Shown here piece by piece: positions 1-13,699 of a DNA stretch of 64,000 nt (its first letter is position 1; every line of letters starts with the position of its first letter). Origin of the DNA: Chrysomallon squamiferum (lineage: Eukaryota > Mollusca > Gastropoda > Neomphalida > Peltospiridae); the NCBI GenBank assembly GCA_012295275.1, contig CM022670.1:6750161-6814160 (forward strand). Reading direction: 5' to 3'. A program made the position numbers and the translations under genes. The notes under the pieces are model-generated. The model was given only the letters and a program-made list of their open reading frames with translations. It was not told where the DNA came from and made no database searches.

Positions 1-544
1 AGTACCTTAACATTAATAAAACTTGTATTTTATATAATAAATAGTGTCATTAATGAAATTATTATTAAACATATAGAATATGATAACCATTATGTATTTA
101 AAAATACATTTTTACTTCAAGAATGTTTTGTCTAAAATGTACTTTATTCATGTGTTTTATGTTTTGTTTATTTAATTATTTATTTCAATGTTTATTGTTT
201 TAAAATTTTCAGATTAGACATCTGACTTATGTAGGGGCTTAAAGTTAAAACAAATATTAAAATGTTGATAATATAATAAAATAATAATAAAAATGTTAAT
301 AATTATTTAGAATAATAATAATAATAATAAATATGAGATGCTTTATTAAAATAAATTATTTTTTGCTGAATCATTAATTTCAATTAAAAAATGAAAATGA
401 ACAGGAACATCATAACTGAGACAGTGTAAATTATCTGAATATTCATTAGTTCACTTGCATAGAAATGTTAATTAAGGGCCTGTATAAATTAATATTATAA
501 TTACTTATTTCTAAACACAAGTATTTATGTCTTCTTAATTACAG

Positions 545-3500
545 ATGATCTCACAAAATTATTGCGAGAAATTATGCAAGAAGCAAGAAACTTGACAAAT
601 GCTGAGAGGTGAATAAATAATTTTATATCAATGTCTGGATACTGATTTAAAGTGCAGTTCATAAAACCATCCAGTTGCTAATAATAAAGTGTGAAGGTAT
701 TACAGTTAGTCAGTATCTTCAAGAACTGAAGGCAAAAACAAATATAATGGTCTGGCACTTTTTTTACCTTTCACTCTGAACTCATGTATAATCATATTGT
801 TAGATAAGAAGTGTTCACTTGAAAACACTCAGAATCTCTTTAGACATTTAGTTACATGACCACATATACATAAAAAGTTTAGAAATTACTGCAATCAAAG
901 TTTTAAATGAGTTGCTTTTTTTTTCTCTCACAACAGAGTTGACAGTAATTTATTAGTATAAATCTGATTGTTGACATAACTGTAAATGTTTTCTTTGTTT
1001 GTTGTTTTTTTTTTATCAAAATCTTACAGGGTGAAATAAAGTTTTATTTTCTCTCTACAGATGTTCTGTATTCCTTATTGATGATGAAACTGATGAGTTG
1101 GTTTCCAAGGTTTTTGATGGAATCAGTGCCAATGACAGTGAGGTATAATTATATTTAATCTTGGAAAATTAATCTATGTTACATACCTGTCCTCTCTGAA
1201 AGACCACTGGTTTTTATCGATATAGCTGTAGTATTTAAATTGTAGTTAATATTTTACTGCTCAAATACAGGTATTCAAATATATTTTCAAATTCATACAT
1301 ACAGGAGATATGTGAAATAGTTACAATAATTGATATTTAAGTTGACAATTAGAAAACATTTATAATGAACAGAACAGCATGAAGAACTGAAACCTATATA
1401 TGCATAAACAGCAAACAAACAAAAAAAGATCAAAATAACCATAATTTATAAAAAATATTGTAGTAACAGATGTTTATTATTTTTCTGAACCTTGAACCAG
1501 ACATTCCAATTAATGAAAACCTCTCTTTGCCTTTGTTTGAGGTTCAGCAGGAAATCCGAATGCCAAAGATGCAGGGAATAGCAGGTCATGTGGCAACCAC
1601 AGGTAAAATCTTAAATACAAATTTAGTCATTTATTGAAAATTTTGATAATACAATTTTAAAATATTTATTTATTTATTTTGATTTATATGAATGATTTTA
1701 ATGTAAATATTTAGATCTAATAGAAATTATTATTTACAGATTGGTGCATCATCTATTGTATGCACTGTTGGCATTTTCACATTAACCAAAATCTTGGATT
1801 TCAGATGATTTATAAAATGTATAATCACTGAAAGCGGATATTTAAATGGAAGAAAGGTTTTTGTTGTAAGATTAATTTTTTAAAAACACCTCGCAGCAAA
1901 TATTGACAGAAAGAGATGTAACAGGGACTGATGTGAAAAATATAAAGTACAGGTTGGCATCACAAGACACTGTTAGTTATGACAACCTTGCCTTTAACAG
2001 ACTTTCTTATGTTTATATGAAATTGTATAAGGTATTAATGATTATCTAATGTTTTACACACATATACTCCTCACACACACACACACACATTGCTTTTTGT
2101 TATAATACATTATTTTGTTGTAATAAATGTTATATTATTATAATTTATTTTTTTGTGGTATTTTATTATAATTACTACGTTTTCTGTAATTACTCTAACT
2201 TTTCAGACTGATAATAAACATTTTCTTTTCTTTTAAATTAAAATCTAATCATATATTTTGTTTGATATAAAATATGATTTACTTGATATTTTAGGAAATC
2301 TTCTGAACATCACTGATGCCTACTCTCATCCTTTGTTCTACAGAGGAATAGACGACACTACAGGATTCCGAACAAGGTATCAGCTGTTACACAACCTTAT
2401 TTTTAGTGTTATTTTCATTATTACTGTGCAGAACAAAAAAAATAATAATATTAAAAAAAAAAAATAGTTTACAAAAGGAAAAAGAACAAAAGTTAGGTAA
2501 ATATTCATAATTAATAATAAAAGAAATATTTAAACTAAAAATAATAAGAATAACTGCTTTATTAAATTTTATTATTATCTCAATGTTTTTTTTTCTTAAT
2601 TGTTTTTTAAAAGTATAATTATAATATTACAAATGACCTGATTTCTGTTTACAAGACTAACATTAAAAATGACAGCTTGATATTTGCTAGCTTTTATAAG
2701 GTACATAATTATCATTTGTTTATTTTTTGCAGAAACATTTTAACATTTCCAATCAAGAATGAAGAAGGTATGTACACACGATCTATTTGTTTATACAAGA
2801 GAGTAGTCTGTGTATTAACAGAATCTGATTTTCTTTTGTATCAAAATAATAAAAAAAAAAAAAAAAAGCTAAAACAACCCAAAATTTTCATATTAAAATG
2901 TTATTAAAAAAAAATAAAAACATTCTTTTATATATATAATTAGTTTTTGTTTTTATTAAAATGTTTTTGCAGGTGTAGTGTTGGGTGTGGCCCAGTTGTG
3001 TAACAAAAAGACTGGACCATATTTCACAGTTTTTGATGAAGACATTGCTTCAGCCTTTGCAGTTTATTGCTGTATAAGTATTAGCCATGTAAGCCTGGTT
3101 TTCTTTATATTGATCTGTAAATGTACTTGAGACTGATATCTAAATAGCCCTAGTGTTATAATTTAAAACTGATTGTTCGTATTGTTTTACCTGGTAAATG
3201 CTGACACTTGGAATAGGTAAGTATTGTAGTAACATGAAAGCCTAACAAGATTATTTGTTGTATTTTTACTTGTTAAATGATGGTTGTTGGAACTAGTAAG
3301 TGTTGTTGTGATATTAAAATCATAAATTATTTTTGATTAGCATTAAATATCTTTAAAAATTATTATTCATTAAATACATTACAATGGATCAGATAAGTTG
3401 TATGTTGACATGTTTTTTTATTTTTGTTTTCCTTTTATATGGATAGTTTTGATTTTATTACAAAACATATACAATAGTTATTGAGAATGAATGTTCTTTT

Positions 3501-6500
3501 ATTTTAGGTTTTTAGGATCTAACCACTTGTGCATGCACATTCACACACTCACAAACACATAAATAATTTAATAAGTGAAAACATTTTCTTAGTTTTATTA
3601 AATAAAGATGTCTTTTGGTAATCTATACAGTTAAATGTTTTTATTCTTTTGTAAATGTAAGTATATTAAAAAAAATAAAATAAAAAAATAATAATAATAT
3701 CCAGTCATTTATTAAAATAATATTTTAAAAAGGAAATTATGATTTAACTAAATAATATTAACTAATGTTAAATGAATAGAAGAGGTGAGATACCAAGCAT
3801 TATACAATTTGATATTCAAACAAGTAAATAAATAAAGTGTGTTTTAATTGATGTATAGTTTGCAGATCTCAAGTGTGTAGTGTATAAGTTTCTGATTTCA
3901 CAACACCAATGTGAATTTTATAAAGCTTGTTTGACATTTCAGTCCCTGATGTACAAGAAGGTTTTAGATGCACAGTACAGAAACCATCTTGCAAATGAAT
4001 TGATGATGTATCACATGAAGGTACCATAGCAACGCCGTAGTCCCTTGTTGTTGTGTGACACACCACAGCGCTCTTGTAGGCAGTGTAGCACGGCTCAGAA
4101 TGTGTAGTTTGTCTGCTGTCTCTATGTTCTGTTTTTTTCCTTTCAACTGTTTTGTATTTTCAGTGTCTCATGTACAAGAAACTTCAGGACTCACAGCACC
4201 GTAGTAAACTTTCTAATGAACTTATGATTTATCACATGCAGGTTAGTTAGACATTTTTGCTCCTGCTTTCAGTGCTGGTTTATTTTTATTTTATTTTATG
4301 TTTTTTTTTTTTTTTTTGCATGGGTGCACTAACTTTCAAGTTTCAAAATGTTTAATGTTTCTTTTTTTTTTTAACTGGCCATGGCTTTACCCTCTAACCA
4401 TGGTGGTTGTTTTTGTTCTCTGACTAGAGAATGTTTATGGTCAGTTTTATGTACCACTATGTAAAGTTCCTGTTGGTTTTAATTCAATATACTGAGAAAA
4501 TTAGTTTGTTTTATCAGTACCACTAGATCACACTGATTAATTCTCTCATGTTGGCTGTTGCATTACCGAATTATGGTGTCAGATAGGCTTCAGTGGAAAC
4601 TGGTTTTTTCATTAGCTCAAAAGAACTATTTATTTGCTTTTTCCCACAAACAGGAAATCCTTGGGCATAATAGACTTAGATTACTGACTGATCCATAACA
4701 AAGATAAAAAAAATAAAAAATTAAAAAATTAAAAAACAAACATAATAAAAATGTTTCAAAATTTATAAAAAGTTAAATGCTATGTGATTTGGGACATCTC
4801 TTATATAATAACAAAAATAAATAAATAAAAATAAAATTAAATAAAAAATTCAACATGTTAATAATTAAGCTATTTTTAACTTACAGATGTAGAATATAAC
4901 ATAGTGGTACAAAATGAAGTTTAAATATCAGTGTTCTTGCTCCTTTGTTTCTCTGATAACCTGAGGGAATCTTTAATAAAACTTGCTATGTGGTTTTAAC
5001 ATATATAACATCCAATGCTCAGTGTTTTTAACAGTTGTAAGTCACGCGTTAAGTGGATTTTTACACATCAGCAAGAAAGCAGAAGTGTGAGTAGTTAATA
5101 AAAATACTCAAATTATCACATTACTAATGTTTTGTTTACTAATACTTTCTATAAGGGTAATTAACATAGACTTAATTTGTCATGAAAATTACAGCTTTCT
5201 TATTACAATTAACATAAATGTATTTCTTCTAAACATTAACAGTTAATATTAATTTAATATCTAAAGGATATCGTGACATTATTAATAAAATTAACGTTAA
5301 TTTATGAGGTTAATAGTGGCATTATGGTGAAGTGACATTCTTAGTGTAGTTAACATAAATGAAATTTATCAGGTTCGTTGGTGCTGATAGCATTTTTAGC
5401 ATTATAACAAAGATAACATACATTTTATTTTTCCAGAATATACTTAATATTTAATAACCAATAAAAAAACACTTAAAATATTATATAAAATATGTAAACA
5501 GGTTGTGTGAAAGTGTATAACAAATTAAAAAAATGAACAATTTGCCTTTAACAAGTAATAATTTTCTGATGACTAAGGATTAAATAACATATATAAATTT
5601 GGAATAAATCTACATGATAATCAAAGTGACTTCTTTTTCTAGTATCCTTGTGATAATTTGTTTTGAGTTTATGATTAATGTGATGAGTTACAATGGGAAT
5701 GGTGTAAATTATTTTACAGAACAGTCACATGATGTTAGTAAGGTAAGACAAATATACGTAGGCTAATCTAGAAATATCAGCACATTTATTTATAATCAAA
5801 TACAGCAATCAAAATTTCTCAACATTCATATTGCTTTACTAAATGGGGGGAAAAAGTAAAAGATCCACCTTCATGATAAAATCTCACATAGTTATTATTA
5901 ACTGCCTGATACTGTATCAGAATGACCGTGCTCTCTCAAAGGCTTTGGTGTGAAGTTTCTGAGAATTAAGTGAGAAAGATGATTTATTGATCTGAAATTC
6001 ACACTTCTTCATAAATACCTGATAACACTAATTGGAAAAAAGAAACTTGACACTGGAAAGTTTATCTGTGTATAGGTCAGTGAGGTGATGTACAATGTGT
6101 ATAAAATAACTGAAATGTCAGCAGCTGTAAGGTTTCTGATCAGTTTGGTTATATAAATTTTGTATACTCATAAAAGTGGAATGGTTGTCTATGCAGGCTA
6201 TTTGTTTTGATAAGAACAAGGAATCTTATATATGCACTTCTATAAGCAGGATAGCACATACTGTTGCCTTTATTAGATTTATCATTGAATAGGAAATTAT
6301 CCAAAGGTTGCATTTAGGAGGGTTGATCTTGCCATCAATCATGATTCATCTGAGCTGTCAAGCTATGAATTATAAAATAATTTAGAGATTGACATGCTTT
6401 TTGACACCATAGAAGTGTTCAGAATAAAGAAGGTAAGACTGAATCAATATTTTTCAGGTTGTAGAGCCAATAGGATATTTAGATCTCTGTTTTAAAAGTA

Positions 6501-8531
6501 GAACTTTACTAACTAATGAGCACTGACATTTAACAAAGCTATTGGTATTGGTGCTGCATGTTCTTTGTTTCTGTGTCGCACATTAATAACAAGTTTCTCT
6601 TTCTGATTTCAGCAAACTTGACATCTTTGAAGTACATACAATCATTCATTTCTATGTTATTTAATTTATGATTAAAGTTTTCACAACTGATCATTTTTGT
6701 AGACATAGAAAAAGTGGTGTAAGTAAGTTTTAATTATATTTTTCTACACTGAATTTTTTAATTGTTAAAAGTATTCAATGAGGAGTGAACTAAGAGGTAA
6801 ATAAAATAAAATTCATATTGCTATATTTCAGTTTATCCTGATAAATAATGTCTTTGAAGATGAAGATGGTAACTTGGGTATAGACTCTTCTGCATTTGTT
6901 TTTGACTGATGATGAAAACATGTTGTTGTATGTACTGTGTGTCACAGTATAATATATAGTCATATTTAAGTTATGTTTTACATGAATTGGTCAAGGGGTA
7001 ATGTGAATGTTTTATCTTCTAGGTCTCACCATATGAAGTGGAGATGTACTGCAAACAAGACATCCCCTCAGTTTATAGTTTAAGTCCAGACTTTGACAAA
7101 TTCTATTATGCTCCAAGAACACTTCCTGAAAGTGACACTTTAATGGTAATAGTGTAATACTAAAATACTGCAGCAGAACTTTCAAGTTAAAGCATTATAT
7201 CTGAAATTTGTGTTTTTATTTCTTTTCATTTTAAATGAAATGTATTCAGTTATTTAGAAAATTATTAAAAATAAAGCTAATTACATTATCAATTAATAGT
7301 TTATGGTTTAAGTATTGTAACTACAAAACTAATTTTATTTTGATGTTAGGCATGCATGGCTATGTTTGAAGAGCTGGGATTCATCTCCAGATACAGAATC
7401 AGGAAGGATACTCTTACAAGGTATTATTAATATATTTTTAAAAACTTTGCTTGTAGATTTATATTAATTTGGCAAATAATTTTATGTTTCTATTCTAAAG
7501 ATTTTAATGTCATTCAAAAAAAAAAAATTAAAAAAAAAGGAAAAGAAAAGAAAGATTCTAATACATTTATGTTAGTGTGGACAATATCATTTTAATGTTC
7601 CTATTTAAAAAAAATAATAATGTTATTAATAACAATTATCCACAGTTTTACGGACTGAAAATCATTACATCATTGTTTTAAATCAAATAAATATAAAATG
7701 GGTACTAGACAATAAAAAAGCTTTTTATAGATCAGGATAAATAATTATTATAATAATTATAATACTGGGACAAGATAAATATTGTTTATTAAAAGATTAT
7801 TCTGAACTGACTTTGCTATTAGTTTTGTGTTGCATACTGTGCTGTAATTTGTGACTTGCTGTTTACTGACAGGTTCTGTCTGATGGTGAAGAAGGGATAC
7901 AGAAACCCACCCTATCACAACTGGATGCATGCTTATGCAGTAACACACTTTTGCTACCTCCTTATTAAGAACATCAAACTAGAAAGATATTTGGAGTAAT
8001 TACTTTGACATTTTCTTTGATTTTTCTTTTAAACTTGTTGATATATGTTGATTATGTATTGTAGTCATACTGTTAGGTACATCTGTGTACCCTGTTAAAA
8101 GTTTTGTTCAGTGAACTGTGTTTTAAATCCTTTTTTTAAAACAAATAAATACATGCAATAATATGGATAATCTAATAATTTTTGTGCATAACAGTTACAC
8201 TCAATTTAATAGATACATATACATACAAACATACACCAAAACACACACATATAATATTTTTTTTTTTTTTACTGTTATTTAAAGAAATCCATTTGAGGCA
8301 TTATTTCATCACTGCTTGGTTTACACATCTTGTGATTTATTTTTTCAGACCCATTGAAATGTTTGCATTGTTTGTGTCATGTCTGTGTCATGACATTGAT
8401 CACAGAGGTACAACCAATTCGTTCCAGGTTCAGTCTGTAAGTTCACTAAACATTTGTTTTTCACTCTCTGATACCTGTACACTTTGTTCACTAGCAGTTA
8501 ATATTTGAATCTGAAAACTGAAGTTGTATGC

Positions 8532-8577
<46 letters not shown>

Positions 8578-9126
8578 TGAGATAAAGTAAAATATGGTTT
8601 AAAATCATTTCTTCAAATATCCTTTCTTCACTATCTGAGTTCTGTACAGTTTCTTCTCTTGCTAAGGGTTGTTTATAAAATGTAATGTAATTAATGTTTT
8701 GAGGATATTTGATTTTGAAGGAGATAAAGTTTTATTTGACCATTTGTTGTTATCTGTCTGAGTAGTGGTATTTCTAATAATGCATTTAATTATACATTTT
8801 TGAAATGAAAAACATTTTTAAAGATTATTAAGAAAAATGTTTTATTTTCAGCAATCTGTTTTGGCTGCTCTCTACAGTTCAGAAGGGTCAGTCATGGAGG
8901 TAAAATATGTTTAATGTTTATCATTACAGTTCATGTTTAATCCTACTACATTTATGTGATAGTTTATGTAATACATACTACATATTACCAGTTACACAAA
9001 TTACATAATCTGTTATCAGTTTACACCAGAACAGTTGTTAAAATACAAACAAAATTGAAGAATACAAATATTTCCTGTTACTGGTCTTACTTACCTTAAA
9101 TATTAATAAAAACAAATTAAAAATCA

Positions 9127-9180
<54 letters not shown>

Positions 9181-10867
9181 AATTTTCTTTATTTGACTAA
9201 TGCAATTTAAAAATGGATATTTTTTTAACATGGTTATTGGTGTTTATTTTCAGAGACATCACTTTGCTCAGAGTATGTGTATTGTAAACACAGAAGGATG
9301 TAATATATTTGAGAATCTCTCCAGCAAGGTAAGTTTTCTAAACTTTTGTTACTGATGTGTGTATATTTGTCTTGTTTATTTCTGAAATCACTTTTTAACT
9401 ACCGTGTGTTATCCTTTATCTGACCATGTCTTGTAATCATAGTTGCCCATAATAACTAATATTTTTATAGGACTATCAAAATGTCTTGGACTTGGTAAGA
9501 GACATCATTCTTGCAACTGATCTTGCTCATCATCTCAGAATTCTCAGACAGCTACAAGAAATGGCAGACAGTGAGTGAAATTCATGTTTTATAAATCTGG
9601 AACAAATATTCAGTTAGGATCTGTTGTTGTACGATCAGTTAACAACTTGTTAATTGACAGAAATTATAACTGGACTGTAATATAAATTATATGGTAAAAC
9701 TGAAATTTCTTTCTTTCTTTTCTTTTCTTTTCTTTCAGTTTTGCTTTGTTTGCTTATTTGTTTATTAATAACAATTTATTTTTGACAGTTTATTTACTAT
9801 ATTAATAATATTATTTTTCAGCTGGTTATGTTCTATATTTTGTATAAAATATTATTAATGTTATTTTTCAGCTGGTTATGATCAGAAAAATCCTAAATGT
9901 AAGAAATTACTTCTGTGTTTGTTGATGACATCATGTGACCTCTCTGATCAAACCAAGAACTGGGACAACACTAAACATATCGCTGTAAGATTCTTTATGA
10001 CAGTATTCAGTAATTAACATATCACTACTAGCAACAAATATAAATAAAATTAATCAGCTGATTTGCATACACATTTCTCATTGAACATGTGATAAAAATG
10101 TGTAGCATGTATTACATTTATGTTCCTTATTTAAAGCTAAAATTATTAAGGGAGGTAACTCACTCAAGAAAAAGTAGTCGGTGTAACTTGTTATTTAAGG
10201 ATTTGTGTTATTTTTCTATTTTAGTCTCTGGTGTACCAGGAGTTTTTCTCTCAGGGAGACATGGAAAAGAACACAGGAAAGAAACCTATTGAAATGATGG
10301 ATCGGGAGAAAGCCAACATTCCAGACCTACAGATCAGCTTTCTCGATGGGATAGCCTCTCCAGTTTACAAGTACAGAAAAATATTTATAAACTGCCTTCT
10401 GTTTGTTTTAGAAACCTTTTGTAATATTCAAAATCCACTTTACTAGTACTTTTTACTTTTGCTTTTTTTTTTTTAAATTACAGATATATTTTTGGGAGTA
10501 TTCAGTAATACTAAATGCAAATGCAATAAACATTCTTTAAAGTGTCCTTTTTATCTCATTTTAGCAAACATTATACATTATAGCATCAAAAATGTATGTG
10601 TGTGTGTGTATGTATGTACATATCAGTTTTAGATGTTATAACTGAGACAAACCACTGTGTTGTAGGATTCTCGGCTGTTTGTTCTCAGAGTGTGAGGTGG
10701 TGTACCAGGCTGTACTGGAGAACAGACGCAAGTGGGAGAAAATCAGACACATCGTCAAAGTGCGCCCAGGTAGCAACGCCAAACAGCAGCTGAGCATGGA
10801 AGAGATTCTCTGCATCGAAAACGTTGACGACGAAGTTCTCACTGAGCAGCAGATCAATGGCAGATGA
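545..10867 (+). CDS. PDE2A: PDE2A-like cGMP-stimulated cyclic nucleotide phosphodiesterase, 3' part (GAF-B, linker helix, catalytic domain)
   Basis: Hydrolyses cAMP/cGMP; in PDE2 the GAF-B domain binds cGMP and activates the catalytic domain. I placed exons at 545-608, 1061-1142, 1548-1602, 2295-2376, 2733-2767, 2973-3088, one of 3943-4020 or 4164-4241, 7023-7145, 7350-7420, 7873-7995, 8349-8436, 8852-8899, 9254-9328, 9471-9570, 9872-9984, 10225-10370 and 10666-10867. All have GT-AG borders and compatible phases, giving about 532 residues to the TGA. Seen: GAF start [18 protein letters not shown], a GAF NKxnFxxxDE motif ([13 protein letters not shown]), general-acid segment YHNWMHA, metal-binding signature [10 protein letters not shown], second metal Asp in [10 protein letters not shown], and the purine-binding glutamine in IPDLQISF. 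Residue order and spacing match PDE2A closely. The first exon opens mid-codon, so N-terminal exons (including GAF-A, roughly 390 residues if like the family) lie outside the window. The catalytic domain looks intact, with no frameshift. Assignment to PDE2 rather than PDE5/6/10/11 rests on similarity recalled from memory. Confidence 0.93.
3943..4020 (+). CDS. PDE2A: PDE2A-like alternative exon A (GAF-B/catalytic linker helix)
   Basis: A 78-nt, phase 0-0 exon encoding 26 residues (starts [13 protein letters not shown], ends MMYHMK). It is preceded by a pyrimidine-rich acceptor (gacatttcag) and followed by a rather weak donor (gtacca). It corresponds to the helix that leaves GAF-B and enters the catalytic domain. 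It is homologous to the exon at 4164-4241 and the closer of the two to vertebrate PDE2A as I remember it. Because both exons are multiples of three and share phase, either could be used alone without a frame change. Confidence 0.88.
4164..4241 (+). CDS. PDE2A: PDE2A-like alternative exon B, homologous to 3943-4020
   Basis: A second 78-nt, phase 0-0 exon 143 bp downstream of exon A. It encodes 26 residues (starts [13 protein letters not shown], ends MIYHMQ) that align without gaps to exon A; 15 of 26 are identical, including LMYKK, NEL and YHM. Acceptor gtattttcag and donor gttagt are both plausible. Substitutions in the middle (for example N-H to S-K after the arginine) would change the surface of the linker helix. 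The arrangement is typical of mutually exclusive splicing, but no transcript evidence is available here. Confidence 0.85.
4242..7022 (+). other. Longest PDE2A-like intron, no recognisable content
   Basis: A 2.8 kb AT-rich intron between alternative exon B and the first catalytic-domain exon. I looked for a third copy of the 78-nt exon and saw none. It contains no long microsatellite and no ORF with recognisable similarity. Confidence 0.6.
8532..8576. repeat. (AAT)n microsatellite in PDE2A-like intron
   Basis: Uninterrupted AAT/ATA trinucleotide run of about 45 bp inside the intron 8437-8851. Confidence 0.9.
9128..9175. repeat. (TA)n microsatellite in PDE2A-like intron
   Basis: Pure alternating TA run of about 48 bp in the intron 8900-9253. 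Confidence 0.9.
9811..9880 (+). repeat. 50-bp-offset duplication of the exon 9872 splice acceptor
   Basis: The 20-nt block ttatttttcagctggttatg, which forms the acceptor and first coding bases of the exon at 9872, occurs identically at 9811-9830 and 9861-9880, and the bases just upstream are also similar. Only the downstream copy keeps the reading frame. Use of the upstream copy would add 50 nt and meets a TAA eight codons in. Confidence 0.85.
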
Positions 10868-12060
10868 TTTGTTTATCTCTGATACTTGATGTTATTCATT
10901 CACACCACGGGTGTTGGGAATATGATCTCCTTTCAGTAATTTCTGTGCTCTCCAGAAAACCATAGAATGTTTTATCAGTAACCATAGTTTGAAATACTGT
11001 AGTGACTAGCAAACAGACTTGAATGGCGTGAGAGTCATCACTGGTTGACTGCTGTTGAAAACAGAAGGATATATTGTAATGGTTGGAACAGAAAATATAT
11101 TCCCTGTTTATTGTTCAACATGAGGGAATAACTGTGATATTATCCAGGTTATGGTAAAGTATGTGTAGTTTCTCAAGTCGTCATGTTATATTTGATAGAT
11201 CTATGCAGTTGCAGACATTCAGTGCGAATGTTTCATTCTGCAAATATCTCATTAGCAGTCATCCATAAATTATGTAATAAGAATAGGGAAAAGGTAAGTA
11301 AATAATCTTTGGAGATTAACATTTTTATTTTTGTTGTTTTTTAAATTATTTTTTTAATGTTATACATTTTTATTATTACGTTTCTCAGTAACCACAATCT
11401 GTCAAAATGTTTTCTTTTTTTGATATACCTTACTGTTATTAAACACAGCTATATATATGTTATGGAATATAATTTATTAGACTCTATTTGCAAGTATGCT
11501 CAGGCTATTAATTTATAATTGATTAAAAATTCATATGTTTCATAGTTGGAACCAGATAGTTTTGGAAAATTTGGGGACATGGAAAGAAAAAAAAAACACA
11601 CAAAAAATAATCTATATGTATGTGTATATATTCATAATTTCTGGATGACTACAACATGCAATTCATGACAAATGTTTTCTCACAAACTGTTAAAAAGTGT
11701 AGCTTCCAATAGTTTTATGCATTTTATTGTATGCAGAATCTTTTTTTTTAAATATTAAAAGACTTTTGTTATGTATAAATTCTAGACAGAAATGGTCTTT
11801 TAAAATGGAGATAGAAATAATAAATGCTTTTAGAAATTGTGTAGCCAGAGAAAATTAGGTTACTTGTAAACTGTTAAATTTTCTTATTTGTAAAATGTTA
11901 CATTTGGTTTTATTTGTAAATTGTTTTCATCAAAAATGTAGACAGTATTTTTTTGAAAGCAGCTGTGCCTTGCTATGCACATAATATGTAGTTAAGTGTT
12001 ATGTAGTAAAATATTAGTATTATGTTATTTCATATCCGTAATAAATATTCATGCCAAATA
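10868..12060 (+). other. Probable PDE2A-like 3' UTR
   Basis: AT-rich sequence directly after the stop codon with no coding signal. The first convincing polyadenylation hexamer (AATAAA) is at 12040-12045. Further hexamers at 13072-13077, 13285-13290 and 13883-13888 allow longer 3' ends. The boundary is a guess without transcripts. Confidence 0.45.
12040..12045 (+). promoter_or_regulatory. Candidate polyadenylation signal for PDE2A-like gene
   Basis: Canonical AATAAA about 1.17 kb after the stop codon. In AT-rich DNA such hexamers are common, so the specific choice is uncertain. Confidence 0.35.
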
Positions 12061-13612
12061 TTGTTATTTATCAGCATTCTGTGTCATTCTTGTATGTGCA
12101 ACTGAAAGCTCATAAATTTTTGTTACAGTTCCTTTCTACTACAATATGTAATTAAAACCATATTAAAGTGATGATAGTTATGATAACTGCATGTTGTTAT
12201 ATATAACCTTGTATATGTGTTAGATGTAGTATATGTTACAATGAAAAATGCTCATTTTTATTATTGGCTCTAGTAATGGTGTTTGAAATTCTTAATGAAA
12301 ACTGTTTCAAAAAACCAGTTTTTGCAACATTGTTTAAAATGGTTGCACAAGATGACAGGAAACCAAAACTAAGATATACTGAAATTATTTGTTTATTCAC
12401 AAAGTACTAATAACTCAACGACTTTCTTGTTAACCATTCTGTAAATAATGTTAGTTTTAAATATTTCAAAAAATATATATATATTCAAACGATTAATGTT
12501 ACTTTATAACATTCTTTTTTTTCCAGTTACCTTAATGTATTTTGTACTTGATTAATGCTGATTAGGTATATGTTAGTAACCATAGATTAAACATACAGGT
12601 ATTAAGTTTATTTTTATATGTGTTGTCTTCATACCAGATAAGGGGCTGTTTTTTTATAGGAAAGGGATACTTAGGCAGTCCAGATCATTATAAGATTATG
12701 TCAAGAAGGGCACTGTTTAGTCTTTTAATAAATAATGATAGACGTGTATTTTAATCAAATAGAAACCTGCTTCCTGCATGTTAGGGAAGGCACTTTAAGT
12801 TAAGTAAGAACATGTTTTTGGTTTTCATGAACAGAGGTGTGTCCAGAATCTCTCGATGCTCCCAGTGGATCTGCACATGTATTGTTTTGTCAGAATTTGT
12901 AAGCTTTATGTTTTCAAGTGATCCTGTCAGGACTTTGTCATATTCATTCTTTTCAGAAATATTACTTTAATATGTCATATGCATATTTGTGTTGTCAACA
13001 ATGTGGAAAAAGTAATTTGTGATATAGTTTTCAGTGTTTTACATTATTATTTTAGTATTATTATTTTTTTTAATAAAGCTATATAGTAGTTACCTCAGGA
13101 AGATTCTGTTAAAGTCATTTGTTTTATAAATATTAAATAACAAATAGCATTTTCATTTTGTTTCTGTTATACATATTATTGGATGCACAGTATCAAAGTA
13201 TAATTATATTCATGCATTTAGAATGTAATTGAGTTTTTATTTTGTATTTGCAATATGTTACAGCTAGCTTTGACCACTGTACCAAATAAAAAAAAAAATT
13301 AAAAAAATGAAGAACCAGAAGTTTCAAACTAAATGGCATGCCAAATGTAAAATCATACTATTGAATTTTGTTACTGGAATAAATTATGTAATAATTTAAA
13401 AAACATTGCTATTTAGATATGGATCCAGGGTATCTTTAAAGGTACAGAGGCAATTCTGATCAAATTGTATACCAATAATAGAAATGGTAATTACAATGAT
13501 ATAACTTTGAATGCACTATTGAATTTTTGGATGAATTAGTTATTTAACAATACTGGGCACAGTTCATTTTATATCACTGATTTTTTAATGAATAAGTGTT
13601 TGACAACACCTC

Positions 13613-13614
<2 letters not shown>

Positions 13615-13675
<61 letters not shown>
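13615..13675. repeat. (CA)n microsatellite
   Basis: About 60 bp of uninterrupted CA in the intergenic region downstream of the PDE2A-like gene. Confidence 0.9.
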
Positions 13676-13699
13676 TCACATACATACACAGAAAGTAAA

